From positions 150,394 to 214,393 of the forward strand of contig NZ_QPJU01000006.1 in the NCBI RefSeq assembly GCF_003337425.1: a stretch of 64,000 nucleotides of DNA, written 5' to 3'. Positions 1 to 8,469 of this stretch are shown here, piece by piece. Within the stretch, counting starts at the first letter, position 1. Every line of letters begins with the position of its first letter. The stretch comes from Extensimonas vulgaris (lineage in GTDB: Bacteria > Pseudomonadota > Gammaproteobacteria > Burkholderiales > Burkholderiaceae_C). A program made the translations under genes and the position numbers. The notes beneath the pieces were generated by a model that was not told the origin of the DNA, searched no databases, and saw nothing but the letters and a program-made list of their open reading frames with translations.

Positions 1-66
1 CCCAAGGTCTTGCTCTTGCACGCCTGCCTCTGCCGCCGGTGTCGGATTCACATCGAGAGATGGCAT
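1..66 (-). CDS. chpA: CheA-like chemosensory kinase ChpA/PilL, N-terminal fragment
   Basis: Only the first 22 codons lie in the window; they begin with ATG at 66 and read MPSLDVNPTPAAEAGVQEQD and onward to the window edge. No domain is visible. The assignment rests on position: in the type IV pilus chemosensory clusters of beta- and gammaproteobacteria, pilG-pilH-pilI-pilJ is followed by the large Hpt/CheA hybrid kinase (ChpA or PilL), and this frame starts 45 bases after the pilJ stop on the same strand. It is an inference from gene order; pilK or an unrelated gene is possible. Confidence 0.5.
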   Translation of the reverse strand, partial: MPSLDVNPTPAAEAGVQEQDLG

Positions 67-111
67 GGAGTTGTTCCCGGCTGCTTGAAGCCTGCTTGAA
101 GAATGGAAGTG

Positions 112-2415
112 TCAGGCAATCTTGAAACGGGCCACGGACTGACGCAGCTCTTGCGCCAACTGCGCAAGCTCGCGCACCTGCTGCGCCGTGGCACGCGTGC
201 CCTCGCCTGTTTGTTCGGTTACGGCGAAAATATGCTGAATGCTGTCCGCGGCCTCGTTCGCCATGACCGCCTCGCGGGAGGTGGATGAGGAGATTTGCTC
301 GATCAGTTCGGCGAGCCGGCGCGTCACGCGGTCGATCTCGGCCAATGCAGCTCCGGCACTATCAGAAAGTCGGGCACCCTCCACCACCCCCTGCGTTGAT
401 CGTTCCATGGCGGCCACGGCATCCTGCGTGTCGGTTTGGATGGCTTTGACCAGCGCGGCGATTTGCCGCGTCGCATCGGCCGAGCGTTCGGCCAGGCGCT
501 GCACCTCTTCGGCCACCACGGAAAATCCTCGCCCCGCCTCACCGGCCGAAGCTGCCTGGATGGCTGCGTTGAGTGCCAGCACATTCGTCTGCTCGGTAAT
601 GTCGGAAATCAATTCGGTGATTTCGCCGATTTCCTGGGAGGATTCGCCCAGGCGCTTGATGCGCTTGGATGTCTCTTGAATTTGATCGCGGATCGCGTTC
701 ATGCCGCCGATGGCATTTTGCACGGCCTGCAAGCCGGATTCTGCCGCCTGCAACGATTGGCGCGCCACGGTGGCGGATTCCTGCGCTTGGCTGGACACCG
801 CGTTGATGCGCCCCGCCATGTCCAGAATCGCGCGTCCCGTTTCGCGGATCTCGCGCAACTGCTCGGTGGACGCTGCAAGCAACTCCGTCGAGGTGGCGTC
901 CACCTGCGCCGTGGTTTGCGCCACACGCATCGCCATGTTCTGCACGTTTCCGACCAGCTGACGCAGTTCCTCCACGGTGTAGTTCACCGAATCGGCAATG
1001 GCGCCCGTAATGTCCTCGGTCACCGTGGCCTCTTGGGTCAAGTCACCTTCGGCCACGGCCTGCAGTTCGTTCATCAGCCGCAAAATGGCTGCCTGATTGG
1101 CATCGTTGATGCGCTTGGCCTCGCTCTCCTGGCGCAAGGCTTCTTGCTGCATTCGCTCGGCTGCGGCCTGGCGCAAACGGCTTTCGAGCAGTTGCACGCG
1201 TGCGATGCCGAAACTGCAGACGAGCACGAACAAAACCGCCAACACCAAAATGGTGATCTGCCAAATCCCCAGCCCCGATTCGGCAGAGAGTTTGGACTGC
1301 AGCGCTTCGAGGTGGCGGCGTAAAGGCTCGCTATCTGAAACGATAGCAGTTTGTGCTTGGCGGGCCGCCATGAGTCCCTGCAAATTACCCAAAATGGCGC
1401 CTGCTTGGGTGCGCGTCTGTTCGTAGCGCTGCAAAAGCATTTGCAACTGCTCGCGCGTCTGGGGATCTCGGGTCGGGTTCAAGCGCAACTGGGGGTTGCC
1501 GTCGAGCAGGCCCTGGGCGATTTCCTTGAACGAATTCAGATCCTTGCCCAGAAGAAAAATGGCTTCGGGACTCACGCCCTGCAGCGTCAGAAAATCGCTG
1601 GAGGATTTGCCTATGCGCTGTGTCAGCATCACGAGCCGGCCCGCCGCGGCAATTTCTGGCGCTGGCGCACCTTCTTGCAGTTTGAGCGAGGAAATGGTTT
1701 CTGCCAATTCGAGCAGGTCGGACGATTGACGGTCGATGGCGCGCAATGCGTCTGCAACCTGGGTGAGTACCTTGCGTTGCCCCAGAATCACCTTGGCATT
1801 GCGTTGCGCGCGATCGACCAGGGGGTTGATGGCCTCGAGCTCGGGTTTGAATGCATCGCTGAGCGCTGGCACATCGTCGAGGTCTTTGTCCCCACGGGTC
1901 AATGCACGCACATTGCGCACCAAAATTTCCGAGCTTTCCGCGATTTCGCTAAATGCCTGGGGGGTACCCACGAGTGCCTGCGTCACGGACTTCGCAAGCC
2001 GTTGCGACTGCATCAAAGCCTGACCCGTTACCTCGATTTGTCGGGCAGAGCGATGCGCCTGCTGAAGCACCCAACCGGCAATCAGTGCGAGCAGCACGAC
2101 GCCAATGGCCAACAAGGCAAGCAGGCGCCGTTGATGGCGGGCAGCCGTAGCCCGCCCGAGGATTGGCAGCGCAATCAAAGCCTCTTGTGCTTGTTGTGCC
2201 GTCTCGTGGTTTCCTTCTTGCAGACTGCCACCAGGATCACCTTGGATGCTGTGCATGGTGTCGGCTTGGTAGGAGTCGAGCGTTGCCGTTGTGTCTGGAG
2301 AGGGGGTTGCAATGGGATCGACCTGCGGCTCGTCCTGCCCGGCAGCATGTTGCTGCGCTGCCGGCCGCTGGGACTTGCGTTGAAATGGTCTCCTCAATCG
2401 ATCGATGATGGACAT
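112..2415 (-). CDS. pilJ: Methyl-accepting chemotaxis-type sensor PilJ of the type IV pilus Chp system
   Basis: A 767-residue transmembrane sensor that signals to the ChpA kinase to control pilus extension and twitching. From ATG 2415 there is an unusually long cytoplasmic lead of about 97 residues, TM1 at about 98-117, a periplasmic region with PilJ-type repeats, TM2 at about 386-405, a HAMP-like segment and a long cytoplasmic methyl-accepting helical domain. The highly conserved hairpin tip reads NVLALNAAIQAASAGEAGRG at about 611-630. ATG 2415 is preferred over the in-frame TTG at 2421 because AAGG lies 7 bases upstream. It follows pilI by 21 bases. There is no C-terminal pentapeptide for CheR/CheB docking. 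Family assignment is firm from the MCP tip and the pilGHI context. Confidence 0.92.
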   Translation of the reverse strand: MSIIDRLRRPFQRKSQRPAAQQHAAGQDEPQVDPIATPSPDTTATLDSYQADTMHSIQGDPGGSLQEGNHETAQQAQEALIALPILGRATAARHQRRLLALLAIGVVLLALIAGWVLQQAHRSARQIEVTGQALMQSQRLAKSVTQALVGTPQAFSEIAESSEILVRNVRALTRGDKDLDDVPALSDAFKPELEAINPLVDRAQRNAKVILGQRKVLTQVADALRAIDRQSSDLLELAETISSLKLQEGAPAPEIAAAGRLVMLTQRIGKSSSDFLTLQGVSPEAIFLLGKDLNSFKEIAQGLLDGNPQLRLNPTRDPQTREQLQMLLQRYEQTRTQAGAILGNLQGLMAARQAQTAIVSDSEPLRRHLEALQSKLSAESGLGIWQITILVLAVLFVLVCSFGIARVQLLESRLRQAAAERMQQEALRQESEAKRINDANQAAILRLMNELQAVAEGDLTQEATVTEDITGAIADSVNYTVEELRQLVGNVQNMAMRVAQTTAQVDATSTELLAASTEQLREIRETGRAILDMAGRINAVSSQAQESATVARQSLQAAESGLQAVQNAIGGMNAIRDQIQETSKRIKRLGESSQEIGEITELISDITEQTNVLALNAAIQAASAGEAGRGFSVVAEEVQRLAERSADATRQIAALVKAIQTDTQDAVAAMERSTQGVVEGARLSDSAGAALAEIDRVTRRLAELIEQISSSTSREAVMANEAADSIQHIFAVTEQTGEGTRATAQQVRELAQLAQELRQSVARFKIA

Positions 2416-2436
2416 GGTCAACCTTATTGAAAGGGT

Positions 2437-2964
2437 TCAAGCATTGATGCTCAAAAAAGCCGGCGTCTGGGACAAACGTTGCAAATCAAGCTCCTGCCAG
2501 CGTGTGCCTTGGGCATCGACGTAAGTGGTGCCGAAAAAAGGCGGCGCATCTTGCGCGGGAGTATCGGCCGCGACGAACGCCTGCGGGCTGCGCAACCCCA
2601 GCAAACGATCCACCAGGAGTGCTGCGTTCACTTCGAGTGCGGCATTCAGAGCCAGCAAACTCGCCTCGGAAAAATTCTGCTCGGTGCGAGCCGGCACCGC
2701 TCCCAAGAACCGCGCCAGATCGACGACCCCGACCACGCTACCGCGCAAATTAGCGACGCCGAGAAACCAGTCGCAGGTATAAGGCACCTGCTGCACAGCC
2801 ACCCAAGGGAATATTTCGCCTGCCTGCCCCAAAGGCAAGAGATAAAACCGCCCAGCACATTCGACGGCCAGCCAGGACGACACGAACGTGCCTTGCGCCT
2901 TGGCCGCCTCCAATCGGTCGGCCAGGCGGGCCTGCAATTCGCGCAGCACTTCACGCTTGCTCAT
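2437..2964 (-). CDS. pilI: CheW-like coupling protein PilI
   Basis: A 175-residue soluble adaptor expected to couple PilJ to the ChpA histidine kinase. The CheW fold is recognisable: an N-terminal helix (LRELQARLADRLEAAKA), then the beta-rich domain with AGRFYLLPL, the ANLRGSVVGVVDLARFLG strand pair typical of CheW, and a C-terminal WQELDLQRLSQTPAFL. I chose ATG 2964 because the homologous region starts at MSKREVLRELQ; the frame stays open further upstream, but that part overlaps pilH and shows no family similarity. It lies 13 bases downstream of pilH and 21 upstream of pilJ, consistent with one operon. Confidence 0.9.
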   Translation of the reverse strand: MSKREVLRELQARLADRLEAAKAQGTFVSSWLAVECAGRFYLLPLGQAGEIFPWVAVQQVPYTCDWFLGVANLRGSVVGVVDLARFLGAVPARTEQNFSEASLLALNAALEVNAALLVDRLLGLRSPQAFVAADTPAQDAPPFFGTTYVDAQGTRWQELDLQRLSQTPAFLSINA

Positions 2965-2977
2965 GGGATACGCCGCT

Positions 2978-3343
2978 TCAGCCCAGGGCGTTGATTTTGG
3001 CCCGCAATTCCGCCGGGTCCACTGGTTTGGTGATGTAGTCGCGCGCTCCTTGACGCATTCCCCACACCCGATCGGTTTCCTGGTTTTTACTGGTGCACAT
3101 GATGATGGGCACGTCTGCATAGTTGGGGTCGCGCGCAATCATGCGTGTAAGCTGAAAGCCGTTTTGCCCTGGCATTACCACATCCATGAGAATCAGGTCA
3201 GGCTTTTCCTGGGCCAGACAACGCAAGGCCTCCTCTCCATTTTCTGCTGTGCGTACCTGCAAGCCTTGTTTTTGCAGCAGATCACTTAAAAACAGCAGTT
3301 CGGTTTTCGAGTCATCGACCACCAGCACTTTGTGGATGGGCAT
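2978..3343 (-). CDS. pilH: CheY-like response regulator PilH
   Basis: A single-domain receiver of 121 residues. It starts MPIHKVLVVDDSKTELLFLS, giving the acidic pair of the receiver; the phospho-acceptor aspartate lies in DLILMDVVMPGQNGFQ and the conserved lysine in DYITKPVDPAELRAKI. Its ATG overlaps the pilG stop (TAATG), and AAGGAG sits 7 bases upstream, so the start is well supported. In Pil-Chp systems PilH works with PilG downstream of ChpA to set the balance between pilus extension and retraction. The PilH/PilG split follows gene order and closeness to pilI; the two names could in principle be swapped. Confidence 0.9.
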   Translation of the reverse strand: MPIHKVLVVDDSKTELLFLSDLLQKQGLQVRTAENGEEALRCLAQEKPDLILMDVVMPGQNGFQLTRMIARDPNYADVPIIMCTSKNQETDRVWGMRQGARDYITKPVDPAELRAKINALG

Positions 3344-3744
3344 TACATCGCTCCTTGAGGTGAATGGACAAACCGCTGCACCGCCTGCAGCAACTGGTCT
3401 TTGGTGAATGGTTTGGTCAGATATTCCTGGCATCCCACCATGCGCCCGCGCGCCTTGTCGAACACGCCGTCTTTGGAGGAAAGCATGACCACTGGCGTGT
3501 CAGCAAAACGGGGGTTGCGCTTGATGATGGCCACGGTCTGATAGCCGTCCAGCCGCGGCATCAGGATGTCGCAAAAAATCAAATCGGGGTGGTAGTCATT
3601 GACCTTGGCCAAAGCGTCGAAACCATCTTCCGCGAGCAAAACTTCATGCCCACCTTGCTTGAGAAAAATCTCGGCGCTACGGCGAATGGTGTTGCTGTCA
3701 TCCACCACCAGCACCTTGAAGGTAGGGGGTTGCTTGGTAGTCAA
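3343..3744 (-). CDS. pilG: CheY-like response regulator PilG
   Basis: A 133-residue single-domain receiver with FKVLVVDDSNTIRRSAEIFL at the N-terminus, the phosphorylated aspartate in DLIFCDILMPRLDGYQ, a serine in the switch position (VVMLSSKDG) and the lysine in EYLTKPFTKDQL. The best start is TTG at 3744, because AGGAG lies 9 bases upstream and family similarity begins just after it; the frame is open for another 29 codons upstream but those do not look like protein of this family. It is the first gene of the pil run and its stop overlaps the pilH start by one base. Confidence 0.9.
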   Translation of the reverse strand: MTTKQPPTFKVLVVDDSNTIRRSAEIFLKQGGHEVLLAEDGFDALAKVNDYHPDLIFCDILMPRLDGYQTVAIIKRNPRFADTPVVMLSSKDGVFDKARGRMVGCQEYLTKPFTKDQLLQAVQRFVHSPQGAM

Positions 3745-3790
3745 TTGCTGCCACTCCTGAAAAATGCAAACAGTGGGAAATGGCTGGATC

Positions 3791-3961
3791 TTATAACTGC
3801 ACCATTTCGAAATCCTCCTTGCGCGCACCACATTCCGGACAAGTCCAGTTCATGGGGACCTGCTCCCAGGGCGTATGGGGGGCGATGCCGTGTTCAGGTG
3901 AACCTTTGGCTTCGTCATAAATCCAACCGCAAGTCAAACACATCCACTTTTTTGATTCCAT
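3791..3961 (-). CDS. rubA: Rubredoxin
   Basis: A 56-residue iron protein, too short for many gene finders. It starts MESKKWMCLTCGWIYDEAKG and contains the two cysteine knuckles that bind one iron (CLTCG and CPECG), separated by the aromatic core WEQVPMNW. It would serve as a small cytoplasmic one-electron carrier. It lies 46 bases upstream of pilG on the same strand, divergent from the thiD-like gene. I recall rubredoxin between thiD and pilG as a common arrangement in Burkholderiales, which suggests vertical inheritance, not a role in pili. Start and length match the family exactly. Confidence 0.95.
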   Translation of the reverse strand: MESKKWMCLTCGWIYDEAKGSPEHGIAPHTPWEQVPMNWTCPECGARKEDFEMVQL

Positions 3962-4185
3962 CACGTGCTGAAGACCTCATGAGAGTCCAATGATTGGATG
4001 CCGCCAACCATTGGATGCCACCAACCATCAGTGGGAGTGTAGAGTGCAACTATGCCGGTGGAGGCAGCTGTGCCTGCGATTTGCAAGAAGGCAACGCCAC
4101 AGCCCGAGGATTTTATCGACGCGATCCTCTGGGCCTGCCGGTTTTCTGGCTATAGTTTCAGACTCCTTCGTTGTGCGACGGTTCT
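3962..4185. promoter_or_regulatory. Divergent intergenic region between rubredoxin and thiD-like gene
   Basis: This gap of 224 bases must carry the promoters for the leftward rubredoxin-pil run and the rightward thiD-hemL pair. A short tandem repetition is visible at 3991-4027, where GATGCCRCCAACCAT occurs twice. I see no convincing -35/-10 pair by eye. Confidence 0.4.
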
Positions 4186-5142
4186 ATGACGCCATCTTCT
4201 CCTGCTTTCACGTCCGACCTGTCGCAAGCCGCGAACAGCGCAAGCGACGAGGCGCTTTTGCCTTGCGTGCTGGCTTTCAACGCCAGCGACCCCAGCGGTG
4301 CAGGCGGCTTGGCGGCCGACATCACCGCGAGCGCGAGTGTGGGGGTGCACCTGCTGCCCATCGCCACGGGCACCTACGTGCGCGACACCTCTGAAATATT
4401 CGACCACTACAGTCTCGACGACGAGGCCGTCGCGGAGCAGGCGCGCGCCATGCTCGAAGACCTGAGTGTGCAAGCCATCAAAGTGGGTTTCGTTGGCAGC
4501 CCCGCGACCCTGGGCACCATCGCCGAAATCACGGCAGACTATGACGGCGTTCCCGTGATCGCCTACATGCCCGACTTGTCGTGGTTGCGCGAGGCGCAGA
4601 TCGACCCTTATCTCGACGCCTTCCGTGAGCTGCTGCTGCCGCAGACCTCGGTGCTCGTGGGCAACTACAGCACGCTGTGGCGCTGGCTGTTGCCCGATTG
4701 GGACGGCGAGCGCAATCCTTCGGCGCGCGACATTGCTCGCGCTGCCGGTGAGCTGGGCGTGCCCTACACGCTGGTCACGGGCATACCCCTGCCCGAGCAG
4801 TTCGTCGAGAATGTGCTTGCCACGCCCGACACTGTGTTGAGCCGGCAGAAATTCGAGCTCTTCGACGTGACGTTCAGCGGCGCGGGCGACACGCTTGCGG
4901 CCACGCTGACGGCCTTGATAGCATCGGGCAGCGACCTGCTCGAAGCCACGAGCGAGGCGCTTGCCTATCTCGACCGCTGTCTGGCTGCAGGTTTCAGACC
5001 GGGTATGGGCCATGTCATCCCCGACCGCATGTTCTGGGCCCAAACGGAAGAAACCGCGGACGAAAACGGCGTCGAGACATTCACTGAAGAAAGCGCGAGC
5101 TTCGAAGGCTTCGTCATCCCTCCTCATGACACCAAACACTGA
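4186..5142 (+). CDS. Divergent ThiD-like (hydroxymethylpyrimidine kinase family) ribokinase-fold kinase
   Basis: A 318-residue ribokinase-fold protein. The N-terminal [15 protein letters not shown] matches the substrate loop of ThiD (DPSGGAGIQAD). The C-terminal phosphate loop reads [13 protein letters not shown], so the ThiD motif GTGCTL, with its cysteine, is replaced by the GAGD type seen in PfkB and pyridoxal kinases. The usual ThiD stretch LKGGH is also absent; LVTGIPL stands in its place. The protein is about 50 residues longer than E. coli ThiD. The start ATG 4186 is preferred over an upstream in-frame ATG at 4171 because similarity begins later. It overlaps hemL by 17 bases, so the two are probably co-transcribed. 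Substrate is uncertain: HMP-P, pyridoxal or another small alcohol. Confidence 0.75.
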   Translation: MTPSSPAFTSDLSQAANSASDEALLPCVLAFNASDPSGAGGLAADITASASVGVHLLPIATGTYVRDTSEIFDHYSLDDEAVAEQARAMLEDLSVQAIKVGFVGSPATLGTIAEITADYDGVPVIAYMPDLSWLREAQIDPYLDAFRELLLPQTSVLVGNYSTLWRWLLPDWDGERNPSARDIARAAGELGVPYTLVTGIPLPEQFVENVLATPDTVLSRQKFELFDVTFSGAGDTLAATLTALIASGSDLLEATSEALAYLDRCLAAGFRPGMGHVIPDRMFWAQTEETADENGVETFTEESASFEGFVIPPHDTKH

Positions 5143-6457
5143 TTCCATCGATGCTGCGGGCGCTGACCGCAACGCCAGCCTGTTCGCCCGCGCCCAGCGC
5201 GTGATCCCCGGCGGCGTCAATTCGCCCGTGCGCGCGTTTCGGGCCGTGGGCGGCACGCCGCGCTTCGTCGCGCGCGCACAAGGGCCCTACTTTTGGGACG
5301 CCAACGGCCAGCGCTACATCGACTACATCGGCTCCTGGGGCCCGATGATCCTGGGCCATGGTCACCCTGCGGTGCTCGAGGCCGTGCAAAAGGCCGCGCG
5401 CGACGGCTTCAGTTTCGGCGCGCCGACCGAGCGCGAGATCGAGCTCGCCGAGGAAATCCTCGCGCACCTGCCCTCGATGGAAATGCTGCGCTTGGTCAGC
5501 TCCGGCACCGAGGCGGGCATGAGCGCGCTGCGCCTGGCGCGCGGCGCCACCGGGCGCAGCAAGATCCTCAAGTTCGAAGGCTGCTACCACGGCCATGCCG
5601 ACGCGCTGCTGGTCAAGGCGGGCTCGGGCCTGGCCACCTTCGGCAACCCCACGAGCGCCGGCGTGCCGCCCGAGGTGGTACAGCACACGCTGGTGCTGCC
5701 CTACAACGACGTGGCACAGCTCGAGCAGGCGTTTGCCGAGCATGGCAAGGAACTGGCCTGCGTGATCCTGGAGCCCATCGCGGGCAACATGAACTTCGTG
5801 CGCGCGAGCATCCCCTTCATGCGCCGCTGCCGCGAGCTGTGCACGCAGTACGGCGCTTTGCTCATCATCGACGAGGTGATGACCGGCTTTCGCGTTGCGC
5901 TCGGCGGCGCGCAAAGCCTGTACGCGCAGGCCATCCCCGGCTTTGCGCCCGACCTCACGGTGCTGGGCAAGGTGATCGGCGGTGGCATGCCGCTCGCGGC
6001 CTTTGGCGGCAAGCGCGCGGTCATGGAGCAGCTCGCGCCGCTAGGGCCGGTGTACCAGGCCGGCACGCTCAGCGGCAACCCCGTGGCTACGGCCTGCGGC
6101 CTCGCCACGCTGCGCGAAATCGCCAAGCCCGGCTTTTATGATGCGCTCGCGCAGCGCACGCGCAGCCTGGTCGAGGGCCTTGAGGCCGCCGCCGCCCGCC
6201 ACGGCGTGCCCTTTGCCGCCGACTGCGAAGGCGGCATGTTCGGCTTTTTCCTGCTGCCCGAATTGCCGCAAAACTACCAGCAAGTCATGCACAGCGACGG
6301 CGCACGCTTCAACCGGCTGTTCCACGGCCTGCTCGATCGTGGCGTGTATATCGCTCCGGCGCTATATGAGGCCGGCTTCGTGAGCGCGGCGCACAGCGAG
6401 GATGACATTGCGCAGACCCTCGCGGCGGCCGAGGCGGTTTTTGCATCGCTTCGCTAA
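5126..6457 (+). CDS. hemL: Glutamate-1-semialdehyde 2,1-aminomutase
   Basis: This PLP-dependent enzyme converts glutamate-1-semialdehyde to 5-aminolevulinate, the first tetrapyrrole-specific precursor in the C5 pathway. The 443-residue product starts [20 protein letters not shown] and shows [19 protein letters not shown] near the N-terminus, [18 protein letters not shown] for cofactor phosphate binding, [12 protein letters not shown] with the aspartate that contacts the pyridine nitrogen, and the PLP lysine in [16 protein letters not shown] (about K282). The length fits the family (about 430). It starts inside the end of the thiD-like gene. A family A repeat overlaps its stop codon. Confidence 0.95.
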   Translation: MTPNTDSIDAAGADRNASLFARAQRVIPGGVNSPVRAFRAVGGTPRFVARAQGPYFWDANGQRYIDYIGSWGPMILGHGHPAVLEAVQKAARDGFSFGAPTEREIELAEEILAHLPSMEMLRLVSSGTEAGMSALRLARGATGRSKILKFEGCYHGHADALLVKAGSGLATFGNPTSAGVPPEVVQHTLVLPYNDVAQLEQAFAEHGKELACVILEPIAGNMNFVRASIPFMRRCRELCTQYGALLIIDEVMTGFRVALGGAQSLYAQAIPGFAPDLTVLGKVIGGGMPLAAFGGKRAVMEQLAPLGPVYQAGTLSGNPVATACGLATLREIAKPGFYDALAQRTRSLVEGLEAAAARHGVPFAADCEGGMFGFFLLPELPQNYQQVMHSDGARFNRLFHGLLDRGVYIAPALYEAGFVSAAHSEDDIAQTLAAAEAVFASLR

Positions 6458-6512
6458 CGATAGCTGGTGGCGCTTGATGGGCGGGCGCAAAGTGCCAAAA
6501 ACGCCCTAAATC
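6456..6512 (+). repeat. Dispersed repeat family A, copy at the hemL stop
   Basis: The sequence GATAGCTGGTGGCGCTTGAT, followed by GCGCAAAGTGCCAAAAA, matches the family core (TAGCTGCTAGCGCTTGAT, about 12 bases, then GCGCTAGAGGCC and an A/T-rich tail). It overlaps the last base pairs of hemL. Confidence 0.6.
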
Positions 6513-6557
6513 CATCGATACCACCGGGGCCGGCTTGCGCCGGCACAGCGCTGCGGC

Positions 6558-8156
6558 TCAATGCCGGAAATGCCGCACGCCCGTGAACACCATGGCCACG
6601 CCGCGCTCGTTTGCGGCGTCTATCACTTCCTGGTCGCGCATGGAGCCGCCGGGCTGGATTACGCAGCTCGCACCCGCATCGACGACCACGTCGAGCCCGT
6701 CGCGGAACGGGAAGAACGCATCGCTCGCGACCGCCGTGCCCTGCAGGCTCAGGCCCGCGGCCTGGGCCTTGATGCTGGCGATGCGCGCCGAGTCGAGCCG
6801 GCTCATCTGCCCCGCGCCCACGCCCATGGTCATGCCGTCCTTGCAAAAGACGATGGCGTTGCTCTTGACGTACTTGGCCACGGTCCAGGCGAACAGCAGG
6901 TCTTGCAGCTGCGCGGGCGTGGGCTGCTTTTGCGTGACGACCTTGAGGTCGGCGAGCTGCAGCTCGTGGTTGTCGGCGGTCTGCAGCAGGATGCCCGAGC
7001 CCACGCGCTTGGAGTCGATGGCGTTGCGGCCCTGCTCCCACGGGGTGCTGCCGCCCGGCGGCAGGGCGATCTGCATCAGGCGCACGTTGACCTTAGGGCG
7101 GAAGATTTCGAGCGCCTCGGGCGTGAAGTCGGGCGCCATCAGCACCTCGACGAACTGCTGGACCACGGCCTGCGCCGCGGCCTTGTCCACCGTGCGGTTG
7201 AAGGCGATGATGCCGCCAAAGGCGCTCGTCGGGTCGGTCTGGAAGGCTTTGGCGTAGGCCTCGTGGGCGTCCTTGCCCACGGCCACGCCGCAGGGGTTGG
7301 CGTGCTTGACGATCACGCACGCGGGCTGCGCGAAGCTCTTGACGCATTCCCAGGCGGCGTCGGCGTCGGCGATGTTGTTGTAGCTCAGCTCCTTGCCCTG
7401 CAGCTGCCGGCCCGTGACGATGGAGCCGGGCGCGGGGTGCAGGTCGCGGTACCAGGCGGCCTGCTGGTGTGCGTTTTCGCCGTAGCGCAGGTCCTGGATT
7501 TTGACGAACTGGCTGTTCGCCTGGTCGGGGAACAGCTTGCGTGCGGGCACGTAGGTTTCGCACAGCTTTTCGGGCTCGAACTGCACGCTCGACAGGTAGT
7601 CGCTGATCGCGCCGTCGTACTGGCTGATGCGGTTGAACGCCGCCACCGCAAGGGCAAAGCGCAGCTGGTCCGAGAGCCTGCCCTGCGCCTGCAGCTCTGC
7701 GAGCACACCCGCGTACTGGTCGGCCGCGGTGACCACGCCCACGTCTTGCCAGTTCTTCGCGGCGCTGCGCACCATCGCGGGGCCGCCGATGTCGATGTTT
7801 TCGATCGCGTCGGCGAGCGTACAGCCGGCTTTGGCCACCGTGGCTTCAAACGGGTAGAGGTTGACCACGAGCAGGTCAATGGTGTCTATGCCGTGTTCCT
7901 TCAAAGCGGCCATGTGCGCGGGCAGGTCGCGGCGCGCGAGCAGGCCACCGTGCACCTTGGGGTGCAGGGTCTTGACGCGGCCGTCGAGCATTTCGGGGAA
8001 TTGCGTGACTTCGGCCACCTCGGTCACGGGCAGGCCTTGGTCGGCCAGCAGCTTGGCGGTGCCGCCGGTGGACAGCAGGCGCACGCCCAGCGCGTGCAGC
8101 GCGCGGGCGAATTCGACGATGCCGGTTTTATCGGAAACGGAGATCAGGGCGTTCAT
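6558..8156 (-). CDS. purH: Bifunctional AICAR formyltransferase / IMP cyclohydrolase
   Basis: This enzyme carries out the last two steps of de novo IMP synthesis. The 532-residue product has the normal family length. The N-terminal IMP cyclohydrolase domain starts [20 protein letters not shown] and includes [16 protein letters not shown] and YPFEATVAK. The C-terminal formyltransferase domain includes [25 protein letters not shown] with the catalytic lysine-histidine, and ends [20 protein letters not shown]. It follows fis on the same strand with a 76-base gap that holds a family A repeat. The dusB-fis-purH order is compatible with shared transcription, but the repeat may separate them. Confidence 0.97.
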   Translation of the reverse strand: MNALISVSDKTGIVEFARALHALGVRLLSTGGTAKLLADQGLPVTEVAEVTQFPEMLDGRVKTLHPKVHGGLLARRDLPAHMAALKEHGIDTIDLLVVNLYPFEATVAKAGCTLADAIENIDIGGPAMVRSAAKNWQDVGVVTAADQYAGVLAELQAQGRLSDQLRFALAVAAFNRISQYDGAISDYLSSVQFEPEKLCETYVPARKLFPDQANSQFVKIQDLRYGENAHQQAAWYRDLHPAPGSIVTGRQLQGKELSYNNIADADAAWECVKSFAQPACVIVKHANPCGVAVGKDAHEAYAKAFQTDPTSAFGGIIAFNRTVDKAAAQAVVQQFVEVLMAPDFTPEALEIFRPKVNVRLMQIALPPGGSTPWEQGRNAIDSKRVGSGILLQTADNHELQLADLKVVTQKQPTPAQLQDLLFAWTVAKYVKSNAIVFCKDGMTMGVGAGQMSRLDSARIASIKAQAAGLSLQGTAVASDAFFPFRDGLDVVVDAGASCVIQPGGSMRDQEVIDAANERGVAMVFTGVRHFRH

Positions 8157-8169
8157 GGGCAGGTGCAGT

Positions 8170-8232
8170 TTTTGGAGTGAAATCGGCCTCTAGCGCAGAT
8201 GTATCAAGCGCAGGCAGCTATTAATACGATAG
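8170..8232 (-). repeat. Dispersed repeat family A, fis-purH spacer
   Basis: On the minus strand it reads AATAGCTGCCTGCGCTTGAT, then GCGCTAGAGGCCGATTT. This is one of the best copies of the family and it fills almost the whole gap between fis and purH. Confidence 0.65.
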
Positions 8233-8469
8233 TCAGCGGAGCAACTGGTGCTCCATGAGTTTTTTGCGCAGCGTGTTGCGGTTGAGCCCCAGCCACTCGG
8301 CGGCGCGCGACTGGTTGTGGCCGGTGTGCTCCATGACCACTTCGAGCAGCGGTTTTTCGACCACGCGCATCAGCATGTCGTACATGCCGTGCGGGGTCTC
8401 GCCGTCGAGGTCGCGCAGGTAGTTTTGCAGGTTTTCCCGCACGCAATCGGCAATCGATGGTGTGCTCAT
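8233..8469 (-). CDS. fis: DNA-binding protein Fis
   Basis: A 78-residue nucleoid protein and global regulator. The C-terminal helix-turn-helix is clear: SRAAEWLGLNRNTLRKKLME, preceded by PLLEVVMEHTGHNQ. The N-terminal dimerisation part is short, as usual in betaproteobacteria. The start ATG 8469 overlaps the dusB stop (ATGA), the classic dusB-fis arrangement known from enterobacteria, so translation is probably coupled. Length is slightly below the E. coli protein (98) but typical for this group. Confidence 0.95.
   Translation of the reverse strand: MSTPSIADCVRENLQNYLRDLDGETPHGMYDMLMRVVEKPLLEVVMEHTGHNQSRAAEWLGLNRNTLRKKLMEHQLLR

Noticed and set aside
6529..6544. GCCGGC-TTGC-GCCGGC hairpin after purH as a terminator
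   Set aside because: The stem is only 6 pairs with a self-complementary word that is common at this GC content, and no T-run follows, so it was not listed as a feature.
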